From positions 263,540-327,539 of the forward strand of contig JAKVCX010000005.1 in the NCBI GenBank assembly GCA_022448525.1: a stretch of DNA of 64,000 nucleotides, given 5' to 3'. This document shows, piece after piece, positions 52,554-60,071 of this stretch. How positions within the stretch are numbered: the first letter of the stretch is position 1; every line of letters starts with the position of its first letter. Source of the DNA: Tenacibaculum sp. (GTDB lineage Bacteria; Bacteroidota; Bacteroidia; Flavobacteriales; Flavobacteriaceae). Made by a program: the position numbers and the translations under genes. A model generated the notes under the pieces. It searched no databases. It saw nothing but the letters and a program-made list of their open reading frames with translations, and was not told where the DNA came from.

Positions 52554-53459
52554 TTATTTTTTCTTGTATTTCTCTAACCATTCCTGGTATCTGTGTTTAT
52601 GTTTAAATCTCTTATGTGTCCAAAGATAATTTTCAGGTTGCTCTTTTATACTGCGTTCTGTTATTTCAAGGTATTTATCGGTAATTTGGTAGTTGTCTAA
52701 ATCACGTGGATTTTCAGTGATAACTTCAAACGTAGTTTCATAGTAACCTCTTTTTATTTTTTTTGTTGTGTAATTAATTACAGACATATCAAATTTCTTA
52801 GCTAATAATTCAGCTCCTGTATGAACAGGAACTTTTACCCCGAAGAATTCCTGCCAGTGATAGGTTTTTTGAACTACTGGAGATTGATCACTTAAAAGAA
52901 TATAAGCTCCTTTTTTACCTTCTTTAATGTTTTTCATCATATTCGGAATCATTTCTCTGGTTTTATAAGCAGTCAAATTAAACTTTGTCCTAGAGCTTTT
53001 CATGAAGTCATTGAAATAGGTGTTTTTAATAGGAGTGTAGGCTCCATAAATATGAATTTCAGAAACTAATGGCATAGAAACAGACCATTCCCAGTTATTT
53101 AAATGTGCACCAGTAAGAATGATGTTTTTACCATTTTTAGCGGTGTTATTTAAAACCTCAGGATTCACGAACTTATATCTTTTAGAAACTTCTTTTTCAG
53201 AGATAGAAAAACTTTTTATGCTCTCAACTATGAAATCACAAAAGTGGTGTAATGCTTGTTTCGTAAGTTTTTTTAATTCTTCTTCCGATTTGTTAGGAAA
53301 AGCTAGTTTTAAGTTGCTAAAAACAACCTTTTTTCGATAACCAACAATATGATAAACTAACAAGAATAAAAAGTCGGAAAATGCATATAATAAACGCATA
53401 GGCAGTCTGGAGATTATCCAGATAATAGGAAATACTAATATGTATACAAATAGGTTCAT
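52554..53459 (-). CDS. LpxL/HtrB-like lysophospholipid acyltransferase
   Basis: 301 residues. N-terminal membrane helix (FVYILVFPIIWIISRLP), then the acyltransferase His motif in ILTGAHLNNWEWS (H-x4-E), HIYGAYTPIKNTYFNDFM, GAYILLSDQSP and the C-terminal YLWTHKRFKHKHRYQEWL. The LpxL/HtrB family adds secondary acyl chains to lipid A at the inner membrane. It is divergent from the rhomboid gene. Confidence 0.92.
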   Translation of the reverse strand: MNLFVYILVFPIIWIISRLPMRLLYAFSDFLFLLVYHIVGYRKKVVFSNLKLAFPNKSEEELKKLTKQALHHFCDFIVESIKSFSISEKEVSKRYKFVNPEVLNNTAKNGKNIILTGAHLNNWEWSVSMPLVSEIHIYGAYTPIKNTYFNDFMKSSRTKFNLTAYKTREMIPNMMKNIKEGKKGAYILLSDQSPVVQKTYHWQEFFGVKVPVHTGAELLAKKFDMSVINYTTKKIKRGYYETTFEVITENPRDLDNYQITDKYLEITERSIKEQPENYLWTHKRFKHKHRYQEWLEKYKKK

Positions 53460-53548
53460 TAAAAAATGATTTTTGCAAATATCGTATTTAAATATAAAAT
53501 AGAACTACCTGAATCTTTTCATTAATTTTGTCTATTATATTAAGAGTT

Positions 53549-54193
53549 ATGAATAAAATAGTTTTAGGATTGATTGTGGCTAATTTGTTAGCTTCGATGA
53601 AGGGGTTTCAAGATCAATATTTCTTTGATAAGTATAAGTTTCAAGTTGGGAAAATATTAAATGGAGAGAAAATTAGAATGGTTACTTCTGGGTTTTTGCA
53701 TGCCGATTGGGTTCATTTTGGCTTTAATATGTATGCCTTGTATTTATTTGGGAGAATTGTAGGATATAATTTTTCTGATGTAAATTTCTTACTTATCTAT
53801 TTTGGAAGCCTTTTAGCTGGTAGTATGTACTCTTTGTATCAAAATAAAAATGATTATTACTATTCTGCTATAGGTGCTTCAGGAGCTGTTTCTGGTGTTG
53901 TGTTTTCTGGTATAATGTTGTATCCAGATATGACCTTAACATTATTTCCTTTACCTATTCCTATGCCTGCTTATGTATTCGGTATAGGGTATTTGTTGTA
54001 TTCTATTTATGGAATGAAGGCTAAATTAGGGAACATAGGGCATTCTGCGCACTTAGGTGGTGCTATTGGAGGTTTTGCGATAACTTTACTGTTAATGCCT
54101 AGTGTTTTTTATAACGATCCTACGGTTATTACCATAATGGGAGTTATAATTGTTGGTTTACTTATTTTTGGGGATAAATTAGATAATTTATAA
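53549..54193 (+). CDS. Rhomboid-family intramembrane serine protease
   Basis: 214 residues from the ATG at 53549; the longer frame opens with TTG at 53528. Six membrane helices. The first conserved block is GFLHADWVHFGFNMYALY; the catalytic pair is Ser111 in AIGASGAVSG and His168 in GHSAHLGGAIGG. Rhomboids cut substrates inside the membrane. Followed after about 75 bp by the metacaspase-like gene on the same strand. Confidence 0.93.
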   Translation: MNKIVLGLIVANLLASMKGFQDQYFFDKYKFQVGKILNGEKIRMVTSGFLHADWVHFGFNMYALYLFGRIVGYNFSDVNFLLIYFGSLLAGSMYSLYQNKNDYYYSAIGASGAVSGVVFSGIMLYPDMTLTLFPLPIPMPAYVFGIGYLLYSIYGMKAKLGNIGHSAHLGGAIGGFAITLLLMPSVFYNDPTVITIMGVIIVGLLIFGDKLDNL

Positions 54194-54268
54194 AGTTACC
54201 TATTTATAGGGATTTGTGTCTTTGTTGTCTTGATTAGTTTTACGATAGAACTAATTAAATTTTTTAAA

Positions 54269-55099
54269 ATGGCAAGAGGGATATCTTTACATATCGGTCT
54301 AAATTATGTAGATCCGAATCATTACAGTGGTTGGGACGGAAAATTAAATGCTTGCGAATTTGATGCAAGTGACATGGAATTAATTGCAAATTCTTGTGGT
54401 TACAATTCAACTAAATTACTTAGAGAACAAGCCACTCGTGAGAGTGTATTTTCTTTTATTGAGAATGTTTCATCAGAATTGGAACCTGGTGATATTTTTT
54501 TAGTCACTTACTCGGGTCATGGAGGTCAGGTTCCAGATTATAATAATGACGAAAAAGAAGATGGTCTTGACGAAACTTGGTGTTTATATAATGGTGAATT
54601 TATAGATGATGAGTTAAGGTATTTGTGGACATTATTTAAAGAGGGAGTGAGGGTTTTAGTTTTTTCAGATAGTTGTCACAGTGGAACAGTAATAAAAGAA
54701 ATAGGTGGTGAGAGACAAGTTTTGAGAAGGAATGATGAGTTTTCACAATGGTCAATAAAGTCTATCCCAGATGAAGTTTCAAGTAGAAATTTCTTTAGAA
54801 ATATAGGCTTTTATGAAGGTATTTCTTCTAAAATGGCAAAATTTAAAGGAAAGGAGATCAAGGCTTCAGTTAAATTAATTTCGGGTTGTCAAGACAATCA
54901 ATATTCCTATGATGGTCGTTTTAATGGTCAATTCACTGGGAGATTAAAACTAGTTTGGAATAGAGGAGCTTTTAATGGTACTTATAAAAAATTCCATAAA
55001 GAAATAACAGGAAGATTGCCAGAGTATCAATCACCAAATTATTTGAATATTGGAAAACCCAATTCAGAATTTGATAAACAAAGACCATTTCAGATATAA
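54269..55099 (+). CDS. Metacaspase-like (C14) peptidase
   Basis: 276 residues from the ATG at 54269 (MARGISLHIGLNYVDPNHY); the longer frame adds 13 residues. The caspase-fold dyad is intact: His84 in VTYSGHGGQVPD and Cys136 in VFSDSCHSGT; DGLDETWCLYNGEFIDDEL between them is typical of type I metacaspases/orthocaspases. No signal peptide, no death-fold or repeat domain is attached, so it is a stand-alone peptidase of about the minimal size. Targets and trigger are unknown. Such enzymes usually prefer Arg/Lys at P1. Confidence 0.9.
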   Translation: MARGISLHIGLNYVDPNHYSGWDGKLNACEFDASDMELIANSCGYNSTKLLREQATRESVFSFIENVSSELEPGDIFLVTYSGHGGQVPDYNNDEKEDGLDETWCLYNGEFIDDELRYLWTLFKEGVRVLVFSDSCHSGTVIKEIGGERQVLRRNDEFSQWSIKSIPDEVSSRNFFRNIGFYEGISSKMAKFKGKEIKASVKLISGCQDNQYSYDGRFNGQFTGRLKLVWNRGAFNGTYKKFHKEITGRLPEYQSPNYLNIGKPNSEFDKQRPFQI

Positions 55100-55104
55100 A
55101 AATA

Positions 55105-55134
55105 AAAAAACCGAAACAAATGTTTCGGTTTTTT
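55105..55134. terminator. Terminator of tRNA-Gly copy 1
   Basis: Perfect 14-bp stem AAAAAACCGAAACA / TGTTTCGGTTTTTT; A- and T-runs on both sides, so it also ends the convergent metacaspase gene. Confidence 0.9.
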
Positions 55135-55136
55135 CG

Positions 55137-55209
55137 AGCGGGAGACCGGGTTCGAACCGGCGACATTCAGCTTGGAAGGCTGACGCTCTACCAACTGAGC
55201 TACTCCCGC
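55137..55209 (-). tRNA. tRNA-Gly (TCC), copy 1
   Basis: Minus-strand cloverleaf: acceptor GCGGGAG/CTCCCGC, anticodon loop CTTCCAA giving TCC, T-loop GTTCGAA, discriminator T. CCA is not encoded. Confidence 0.95.
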
Positions 55210-55225
55210 GTTGGTATTGCGGTTG

Positions 55226-55256
55226 CAAATATAACATCCTTTTTTAAATCTGCAAA
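55226..55256 (-). promoter_or_regulatory. Promoter of tRNA-Gly copy 1
   Basis: On the minus strand TTTG (55256-55253), 19-bp spacer, TATATTTG (55233-55226), followed by GCAACCGC. Confidence 0.88.
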
Positions 55257-55334
55257 TTTTTTATCGAATGAAACAGGAAATAGATGCTAGGTTGCTGGTA
55301 TTCTTGAGGATAAATTTGGAATTATTTTAAAATA

Positions 55335-55364
55335 AAAAAACCGAAACAAATGTTTCGGTTTTTT
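55335..55364 (-). terminator. Terminator of tRNA-Gly copy 2
   Basis: Same stem as copy 1 (AAAAAACCGAAACA / TGTTTCGGTTTTTT). Confidence 0.9.
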
Positions 55365-55365
55365 G

Positions 55366-55438
55366 AGCGGGAGACCGGGTTCGAACCGGCGACATTCAGC
55401 TTGGAAGGCTGACGCTCTACCAACTGAGCTACTCCCGC
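55366..55438 (-). tRNA. tRNA-Gly (TCC), copy 2
   Basis: Identical in the tRNA body to copy 1; anticodon TCC; 73 nt; CCA is not encoded. Confidence 0.95.
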
Positions 55439-55454
55439 ATTGGTATTGCGGGTG

Positions 55455-55485
55455 CAAATATATCATCCTTTTTTGATTTAACAAG
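55455..55485 (-). promoter_or_regulatory. Promoter of tRNA-Gly copy 2
   Basis: On the minus strand CTTG (55485-55482), 19-bp spacer, TATATTTG (55462-55455), followed by GCACCCGC. Confidence 0.86.
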
Positions 55486-55502
55486 GTTTTTTGAGATTTT
55501 TT

Positions 55503-55949
55503 TTAATAAAATTTTCTGTCTTCACGTAAAACTTTTAAAAAATGGAACCCGTAAATCGCAAAATCTTCATTGTAGTAAAATTTATGTGATTTAGTATTAG
55601 TTGAATACGTGTTTAATTCCATTGCTTCACATCCTTTCGACTTTGTGTGTTCATAAATCCAAGAAAAAAACTGTTTTCCTAGTCCCATTCCTCGAAACTC
55701 TTGAGAAATGATTACATGATCTGGTTCAACACTTTTGCCAATATAATGCCTTGTTGAGTACCATAGTCCGCAAATACCAATTATTTTTCCTTCTTGGAAA
55801 GCTCCAACACATTCATAATTTTGGTAATTTACCATTTCTAAAACTCGTTCTTTTAATAGTCCTGAAGGAGTTTTTGTATTTATAATTGATAAAAGAGGGA
55901 GGATGTCTAGGATATTCTCTTTTTCAATCGATTTAAAAGTAACATTCAT
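55503..55949 (-). CDS. GNAT-family N-acetyltransferase
   Basis: 148 residues. Acetyl-CoA-binding motif A is VIISQEFRGMGLGKQFFSWIYE (V-x-x-x-x-R-G-x-G-x-G/K) with a following C-terminal strand (CEAMELNTYSTNTKSHKFYYNEDF). The acceptor is unknown. It is divergent from the next GNAT gene, 26 bp away, but the two share only the fold. Confidence 0.88.
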   Translation of the reverse strand: MNVTFKSIEKENILDILPLLSIINTKTPSGLLKERVLEMVNYQNYECVGAFQEGKIIGICGLWYSTRHYIGKSVEPDHVIISQEFRGMGLGKQFFSWIYEHTKSKGCEAMELNTYSTNTKSHKFYYNEDFAIYGFHFLKVLREDRKFY

Positions 55950-55975
55950 TGTAATAAAATTTCAAAGTAAAAATA

Positions 55976-56413
55976 ATGGTTTCTGTAAAGAAAATTGATG
56001 CTAAGGACACTTATCACTTAAGGTTAGAAGTTTTAAGAAAAAATATTGATTTACCTCATGAGTTTGATGGAGATTTAGATGAAACTACTTTTCATGTAGG
56101 GGTAATTGAAGATCATAATATCGTTTGTATCGGTACATTTATGAAAAATTCTTTAGAAGAAATAAAAGGAATTCAGTATCAATTAAGAGGGATGGCCACT
56201 TCTTCTGAAGTTAGAGGAAAAGGTTATGGAAAGTTATTACTGAACTTTGCGACTAACGAATTGTTAAAACTAAAAGTAGAGTTTTTATGGTGTAATGCCA
56301 GAGAAGTTGCGGTTAAGTTTTATGAAAAGAATCAATTCGAAATTATTGGGGATCGCTTTGAAAATAAGGCAGGACCTCATTATAAGATGTTTAAAACAAT
56401 TAAAAATGAATAA
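55976..56413 (+). CDS. GNAT-family N-acetyltransferase
   Basis: 145 residues. Motif A: QLRGMATSSEVRGKGYGKLLLNF (R-G-K-G-Y-G-K); motif B: WCNAREVAVKFYEKNQFEIIGDRFE (split). The end GPHYKMFKTI is common in the ElaA/YitI-like group. Its stop overlaps the start of the metallo-beta-lactamase-fold gene by 8 bp (ATGAATAA), showing coupling. Confidence 0.88.
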   Translation: MVSVKKIDAKDTYHLRLEVLRKNIDLPHEFDGDLDETTFHVGVIEDHNIVCIGTFMKNSLEEIKGIQYQLRGMATSSEVRGKGYGKLLLNFATNELLKLKVEFLWCNAREVAVKFYEKNQFEIIGDRFENKAGPHYKMFKTIKNE

Positions 56414-57296
56414 ATTCAATAGATATGTAAGTATTCTTTCCTTATTTGGAGCTCTTTCATTAAGTGGTCAAAATAAAGAAGTTAACATAGAGCCGATAAA
56501 AGTTAAAGACAATATTTACATGTTAAAAGGACAAGGAGGTAATATTGGTCTTTTTATAGGTGAAGACGGTGCGTTTATGATTGATGATCAATTTGCAAGG
56601 TTAACACCTAAAATTCTTAAAGCGATTAAATCTATTACGGATAAACCCGTTGTTTATTTAATAAATACTCATTGGCACGGAGATCATACTGGAGGAAATG
56701 AGAATATGAGTAAAGAGGGCGCTGTAATTGTTTCTCACGAAAATGTTAGGAAAAGAATGAGTGTTGAAAATGTTGTTCGTGGAAAGAAAAAACCTGCTTC
56801 ACCAAAAGAAGCCTTACCGGTTATAACATTTAGTAAAGATATGATGGTTCATTTTAATGGGGAAGATGTACTAGTTAGTCATGTCCATAATGCGCATACT
56901 GATGGTGATGCTCATGTTTATTTTACATCAAGTAATGTGCTTCATATGGGAGATACATATTTCCAAGGTAAATTTCCGTTTATAGATTTGTCAAGTGGAG
57001 GAAGTATTGATGGTTATATTGCTGCGATTGATAAGGCTTTAATAATGGCCGATGATAAAACAGTTATTATTCCAGGTCATAGAGGTTTATCTAATAGAAA
57101 AGAACTTCTTGGTTATAAAGAGATGCTAGTAACTTTAAGAGATAGAGTACAAGTGGAAATAGAAAAAGGAAAAACTTTAAAAGAGGTCAAAGAAGATAAA
57201 TCAATAACTAAAGAATACGCTGAAGAATACGGTGATTGGTTTATTTCAGCAGAAGGAATTCGGGAAACGATTTATAAAAGTTTAAAAGAAAAGTAA
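56406..57296 (+). CDS. Exported metallo-beta-lactamase-fold hydrolase
   Basis: 296 residues from the ATG at 56406 (MNKFNRYVSILSLFGALSLSGQ, a signal peptide); the long upstream frame runs through the GNAT gene and is not real. Zinc motif NTHWHGDHTGGN, third His in HVHNAHTDGDAHVYF, Asp in MGDTYFQ and final His in IIPGHRG. The fold covers lactamases, lactonases, glyoxalases and quinoprotein-linked hydrolases, so the substrate is open; the exported location fits a periplasmic hydrolase. Confidence 0.88.
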   Translation: MNKFNRYVSILSLFGALSLSGQNKEVNIEPIKVKDNIYMLKGQGGNIGLFIGEDGAFMIDDQFARLTPKILKAIKSITDKPVVYLINTHWHGDHTGGNENMSKEGAVIVSHENVRKRMSVENVVRGKKKPASPKEALPVITFSKDMMVHFNGEDVLVSHVHNAHTDGDAHVYFTSSNVLHMGDTYFQGKFPFIDLSSGGSIDGYIAAIDKALIMADDKTVIIPGHRGLSNRKELLGYKEMLVTLRDRVQVEIEKGKTLKEVKEDKSITKEYAEEYGDWFISAEGIRETIYKSLKEK

Positions 57297-57322
57297 AAAA
57301 AAGTGTTTAGGCACTTTTTTTT
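57295..57322 (+). terminator. Terminator of the metallo-hydrolase gene
   Basis: AAAAAAAAGTG / CACTTTTTTTT with a 6-nt loop; begins at the stop codon. Confidence 0.85.
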
Positions 57323-57335
57323 GTCCATAAAAAAA

Positions 57336-57469
57336 CCCACTCACAGGATATGGAGTGGGAAAATTGCTATGAAAAAGAAAAAGTGTCTAGAACGTCTCCT
57401 AGACATTGTAAATGTAATAAAAAAATCACATTAAAAAAATATTTTTTACTTTTTTAATGTGATTTTTTT
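57336..57469. other. Hairpin-rich spacer with a possible 21-codon ORF
   Basis: Three more hairpins follow: CCCACTC/GAGTGGG (57336-57359, T-run on the minus strand), TGTCTAG/CTAGACA (57384-57405) and a perfect 20-bp stem (57419-57438 with 57450-57469) with A- and T-runs on both sides. Between them a 21-codon frame (57369-57434, MKKKKCLERLL…IKKSH) starts with ATG and has its TAA inside the last stem. It may be a tiny gene with its own terminator, or just stacked minus-strand terminators behind tRNA-Met. Confidence 0.5.
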
Positions 57470-57484
57470 AGTCTAAAAATACAA

Positions 57485-57520
57485 AATCCGTAAAATCAGT
57501 ATATTACGATTTTACGGATT
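57485..57520 (-). terminator. Terminator of tRNA-Met
   Basis: Perfect 13-bp stem AATCCGTAAAATC / GATTTTACGGATT with a 10-nt loop; on the minus strand followed by TTGTATTTTT. Confidence 0.82.
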
Positions 57521-57539
57521 AACAATTAACTTCACTTAG

Positions 57540-57613
57540 TAGCGAAGGGGGGACTTGAACCCCCGACCTCAGGGTTATGAATCCTGCGCTCTAACCACCT
57601 GAGCTACCTCGCC
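57540..57613 (-). tRNA. tRNA-Met (CAT), probably elongator type
   Basis: Minus-strand cloverleaf: acceptor GGCGAGG with CTTCGCT (G1-T72 and G6-T67 wobble pairs), anticodon loop TTCATAA giving CAT, T-loop TTCAAGT, discriminator A. It lacks the C1-A72 mismatch and GGG anticodon stem of initiators. A tRNA-Ile2 with modified CAT cannot be fully excluded. Confidence 0.88.
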
Positions 57614-57624
57614 AATTGCGGGTG

Positions 57625-57655
57625 CAAATATAATGGAATTTTCATATTTAGCAAT
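57625..57655 (-). promoter_or_regulatory. Promoter of tRNA-Met
   Basis: On the minus strand ATTG (57655-57652), 19-bp spacer, TATATTTG (57632-57625), followed by GCACCCGC. Confidence 0.85.
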
Positions 57656-57718
57656 AAAAGAAGTTAATTTTTTTTAAAAAGAATATTTATCTATATTGTA
57701 CAATAAACTTAAATATAA

Positions 57719-58102
57719 ATGAGTAAAGTTAAATTTGAATTAGAGATACCATTACACGCCTCTCCAGCTTTATTATATCAATATTTTGCAACTCCTTCAG
57801 GGTTAGAAGAGTGGTTCGCAGATAAAGTAAATTCAAGAGGTAAAATCATCACTTTTTTCTGGGATGATAGTGAGGAGGAAGCTACTATAGTTACAAAAAA
57901 AGCAGACGAAAGAATAAAATTTAAATGGACGGAAAGCGAAGGTGATGAAAGTTATTTTGAATTTCGAGTACAAGTAGATCCTTTAACTAAAGATGTATCT
58001 TTAATTGTTACAGATTTTGCCGATGATGATGATGCCGTAGAAGAGGCAAAAATGTTATGGGAAAATCAAATAGATGAATTAAGACATTTAATAGGTGCCT
58101 AA
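57719..58102 (+). CDS. START-like/SRPBCC-fold domain protein
   Basis: 127 residues, one domain: FELEIPLHASPALLYQYFATPSGLEEWFADKV (split) is the entry of AHSA1/START-like folds, with TESEGDESYFEFRVQVDPLTKD and a C-terminal helix MLWENQIDELRHLIG. Such folds bind lipids or hydrophobic ligands. Small acidic protein (DDDDAVEEA), cytosolic. It stands alone, with its own terminator. Confidence 0.88.
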   Translation: MSKVKFELEIPLHASPALLYQYFATPSGLEEWFADKVNSRGKIITFFWDDSEEEATIVTKKADERIKFKWTESEGDESYFEFRVQVDPLTKDVSLIVTDFADDDDAVEEAKMLWENQIDELRHLIGA

Positions 58103-58122
58103 AAATATTCAAACTAAAAATT

Positions 58123-58149
58123 AGCTCGACATTTGTCGGGCTTTTTTTA
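58123..58149 (+). terminator. Terminator of the START-like gene
   Basis: AGCTCGACA / TGTCGGGCT (one T-G pair), 2-nt loop, then seven T. Confidence 0.9.
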
Positions 58150-58197
58150 TATGTATTCCTTATATAATTTAGTAATTTCGCATTCTAAAATTTTCTT

Positions 58198-59025
58198 ATG
58201 ATCAATTATAACGGAAGTCTTATAGCACCAAGCGAATTACAACTAACCTATGAGAATAGGGCATTTAAATACGGTGATGGAATATTTGAAACAATTAAAA
58301 CCCAAAACGGAAAAGTTGTTTTTTTAGAAGATCATTATTTTAGATTAATGGCTTCCATGAGAATGCTTCGTATGAAAATTCCTATGTCTTTTACTTTAGA
58401 GTTTTTAGAAGAAGAAATCAAGAAAACAATAGCTTCTTTTGATGCTAATACGCTAAGAGTTCGTGTGAACGTTTACAGGAAAGATGGAGGTTTATACAAA
58501 CCTGAGACGAATGAAATTGATTTTTTAATTGAGGCTAAAGAGGTTAGCTTAAGTGTAAAATCAACTTACAGAATTGATTTATTCAAAGATTTTTATAATT
58601 ACTCTGGGTTATTATCAACAGTAAAGACCACCAATAGAATGTTAAATACTATTGCTGCCGTTTATGCAGATGAAAATGATTTAGATAATTGTATTTTATT
58701 AAATGAAAGAAAAGGAGTAGTAGAAGTAACTAATGGAAATATTTTCATAGTTAAAGATAAACTTATCAAGACTCCGAGTATTGAAGAGGGATGTATAAAG
58801 GGAATTACGCGTAAAAAGGTAATTGATATAATTGAGAAGAATCTGGATTATACTTTAGAAGAAACATCAATATCACCTTTTGAATTGCAAAAAGCAGATG
58901 AGGTATTTATAACAAACGCTATTGTGGGAATCCAGCCAGTAACTAATTATAGAAAAAAGGAGTTTAATACGGAGATTGCAGAGAAGATAGGGAAAAGCCT
59001 TTCTGTAGCGGTTTTAACTAGTTAG
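58198..59025 (+). CDS. Class IV PLP aminotransferase (PabC/branched-chain type)
   Basis: 275 residues of the D-amino acid/branched-chain aminotransferase fold: ENRAFKYGDGIFETIKTQNGKVVFLEDH (split), RVRVNVYR, catalytic Lys in LSTVKTTNRMLN, GVVEVTNGNIF and ITRKKVIDI. The small size and GDGIFETI suit 4-amino-4-deoxychorismate lyase (PabC) or D-alanine aminotransferase as well as branched-chain enzymes, so I give no symbol. A 51-codon gene converges on it. Confidence 0.87.
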   Translation: MINYNGSLIAPSELQLTYENRAFKYGDGIFETIKTQNGKVVFLEDHYFRLMASMRMLRMKIPMSFTLEFLEEEIKKTIASFDANTLRVRVNVYRKDGGLYKPETNEIDFLIEAKEVSLSVKSTYRIDLFKDFYNYSGLLSTVKTTNRMLNTIAAVYADENDLDNCILLNERKGVVEVTNGNIFIVKDKLIKTPSIEEGCIKGITRKKVIDIIEKNLDYTLEETSISPFELQKADEVFITNAIVGIQPVTNYRKKEFNTEIAEKIGKSLSVAVLTS

Positions 59026-59035
59026 GTTAGATCTA

Positions 59036-59191
59036 TTAGTTAAGAAAAATGCTAATATCTGTTTTATCAACAAAAAATCCTTGGTTAGAATATCTGTTCA
59101 CTGTTAATGTGTAATCTGCAATAGCTAAACTTACTTTAAACTCGTTTCCGTTCTCGGTAACAAAAGTTAATTTTTTGTGGTTATTTTTCAT
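59036..59191 (-). CDS. 51-residue hypothetical protein
   Basis: An ATG at 59189-59191 opens 51 codons to TAA at 59036: MKNNHKKLTFVTENGNEF…LAIADYTLTVNRYSNQGFFVD…ISIFLN. It has alternating hydrophobic/polar residues, balanced composition and no stop-rich shadow frame, unlike noise in this AT-rich DNA. No family is recognised. It lies 150 bp downstream of yqgE on the same strand and 10 bp from the end of the convergent aminotransferase gene. Confidence 0.6.
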   Translation of the reverse strand: MKNNHKKLTFVTENGNEFKVSLAIADYTLTVNRYSNQGFFVDKTDISIFLN

Positions 59192-59341
59192 GACTTCAAC
59201 ATTTTATTCAACACTACAATACTACATATTTAATGATTGTCTTAAATTTTTATTAGATGTATGGTTCGTTATTGTTGGTGAATGGTATGTGATGAAAGAT
59301 TTTTAGAAATCACAAAACAAACAGAATAGTAGGGTTGAAAG

Positions 59342-59893
59342 CTAGTTCATGGTGATATCAGCAGGAGCATTTGCCCAAATCTTATATTTTCCTCCTTTTT
59401 GAAGAAGCTGATTTTTCCAGATAGATTCTTCATCTACTAAGAAAATATTTTGAAAATCATTTTCAGTTATAAACCAAGAATTGGTGTTAAGTTCTTCGTT
59501 TAATTGATTTGCTCCCCAACCAGAATATCCCAAAAAGAATCGAATATCTGATGATTCAATTAAATGATTGTTTAACAGGTTTTTTAGAGAGTTAAAGTTA
59601 CCACCCCAATAAATTCCATTGGCTACCTCAATACTATCAGGAAGTAAATCAGGTACTCTATGAATAAAGTATAAATTATCTTGTTCTACAGGTCCTCCTT
59701 GATAGACTGTGAAATCACAATTTACATCAGGAATTAAATCCTCTAAAACATAGTTCAGGGGTCTATTTAAAATGAACCCGACAGTGCTGTTTTCAGAATG
59801 TTCTGTCAGCAAAACTGTGGTTCGCTTAAAAGAGTCATCATTTAAGATTGATGGCTCTGCAATTAAAAGTCTGCCTTTTTTCGGGTTTAACAT
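59342..59893 (-). CDS. YqgE/AlgH family protein (DUF179)
   Basis: 183 residues with the family pattern KGRLLIAEPSILNDDSFKRTTVLLTEH (split), GFILNRPL, VYQGGPVEQDNLYFIHR, GIYWGGNFNSL and FFLGYSGWGANQL. The family is widespread but its biochemical role is uncertain; AlgH was once seen as a regulator. Downstream of uvrA on the same strand. Confidence 0.93.
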   Translation of the reverse strand: MLNPKKGRLLIAEPSILNDDSFKRTTVLLTEHSENSTVGFILNRPLNYVLEDLIPDVNCDFTVYQGGPVEQDNLYFIHRVPDLLPDSIEVANGIYWGGNFNSLKNLLNNHLIESSDIRFFLGYSGWGANQLNEELNTNSWFITENDFQNIFLVDEESIWKNQLLQKGGKYKIWANAPADITMN

Positions 59894-59960
59894 TCGTTTT
59901 CTTGCTAAAATTCAATAGAAAAATAACAATATTTTTTTAAACTTTTAACTTTTATTTAGT

Positions 59961-59993
59961 AAAAAATGTAATAAGCTGCAAGCTTTTTTACAT
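59961..59993 (-). terminator. Probable terminator of uvrA
   Basis: On the minus strand ATGTAA…AAGCT pairs with AGCTT…TTACAT around a 3-nt loop with one bulge, followed by TTTTTTA; about 80 bp after the uvrA stop. Confidence 0.6.
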
Positions 59994-60071
59994 ATTTTAT
60001 AGCGATTTTCTTAAAATTTAAAAGTTAACCTCTTTTTTATTAATGACTTAACTTTGGTTTTTTACGTCAGA

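Larger units (their letters stand above)
55098..55474. repeat. Tandem duplication of a complete tRNA-Gly transcription unit
   Basis: Two nearly identical stretches of about 145 bp (55098-55245 and 55327-55474), offset by 229-230 bp, each holding terminator, tRNA-Gly and promoter on the minus strand. The roughly 80 bp between them are unrelated. Only a few positions differ outside the tRNA. Confidence 0.85.

Noticed and set aside
55050..55484. ORFs overlapping the two tRNA-Gly genes (plus and minus strand)
   Set aside because: They consist of translated tRNA, terminator and promoter sequence (for example GSNRRHSAWKADALPTE).
56295..57296. 333-residue version of the metallo-hydrolase with an upstream start
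   Set aside because: The extra N-terminus lies inside the GNAT gene in another frame; the ATG at 56406 gives a proper signal peptide.
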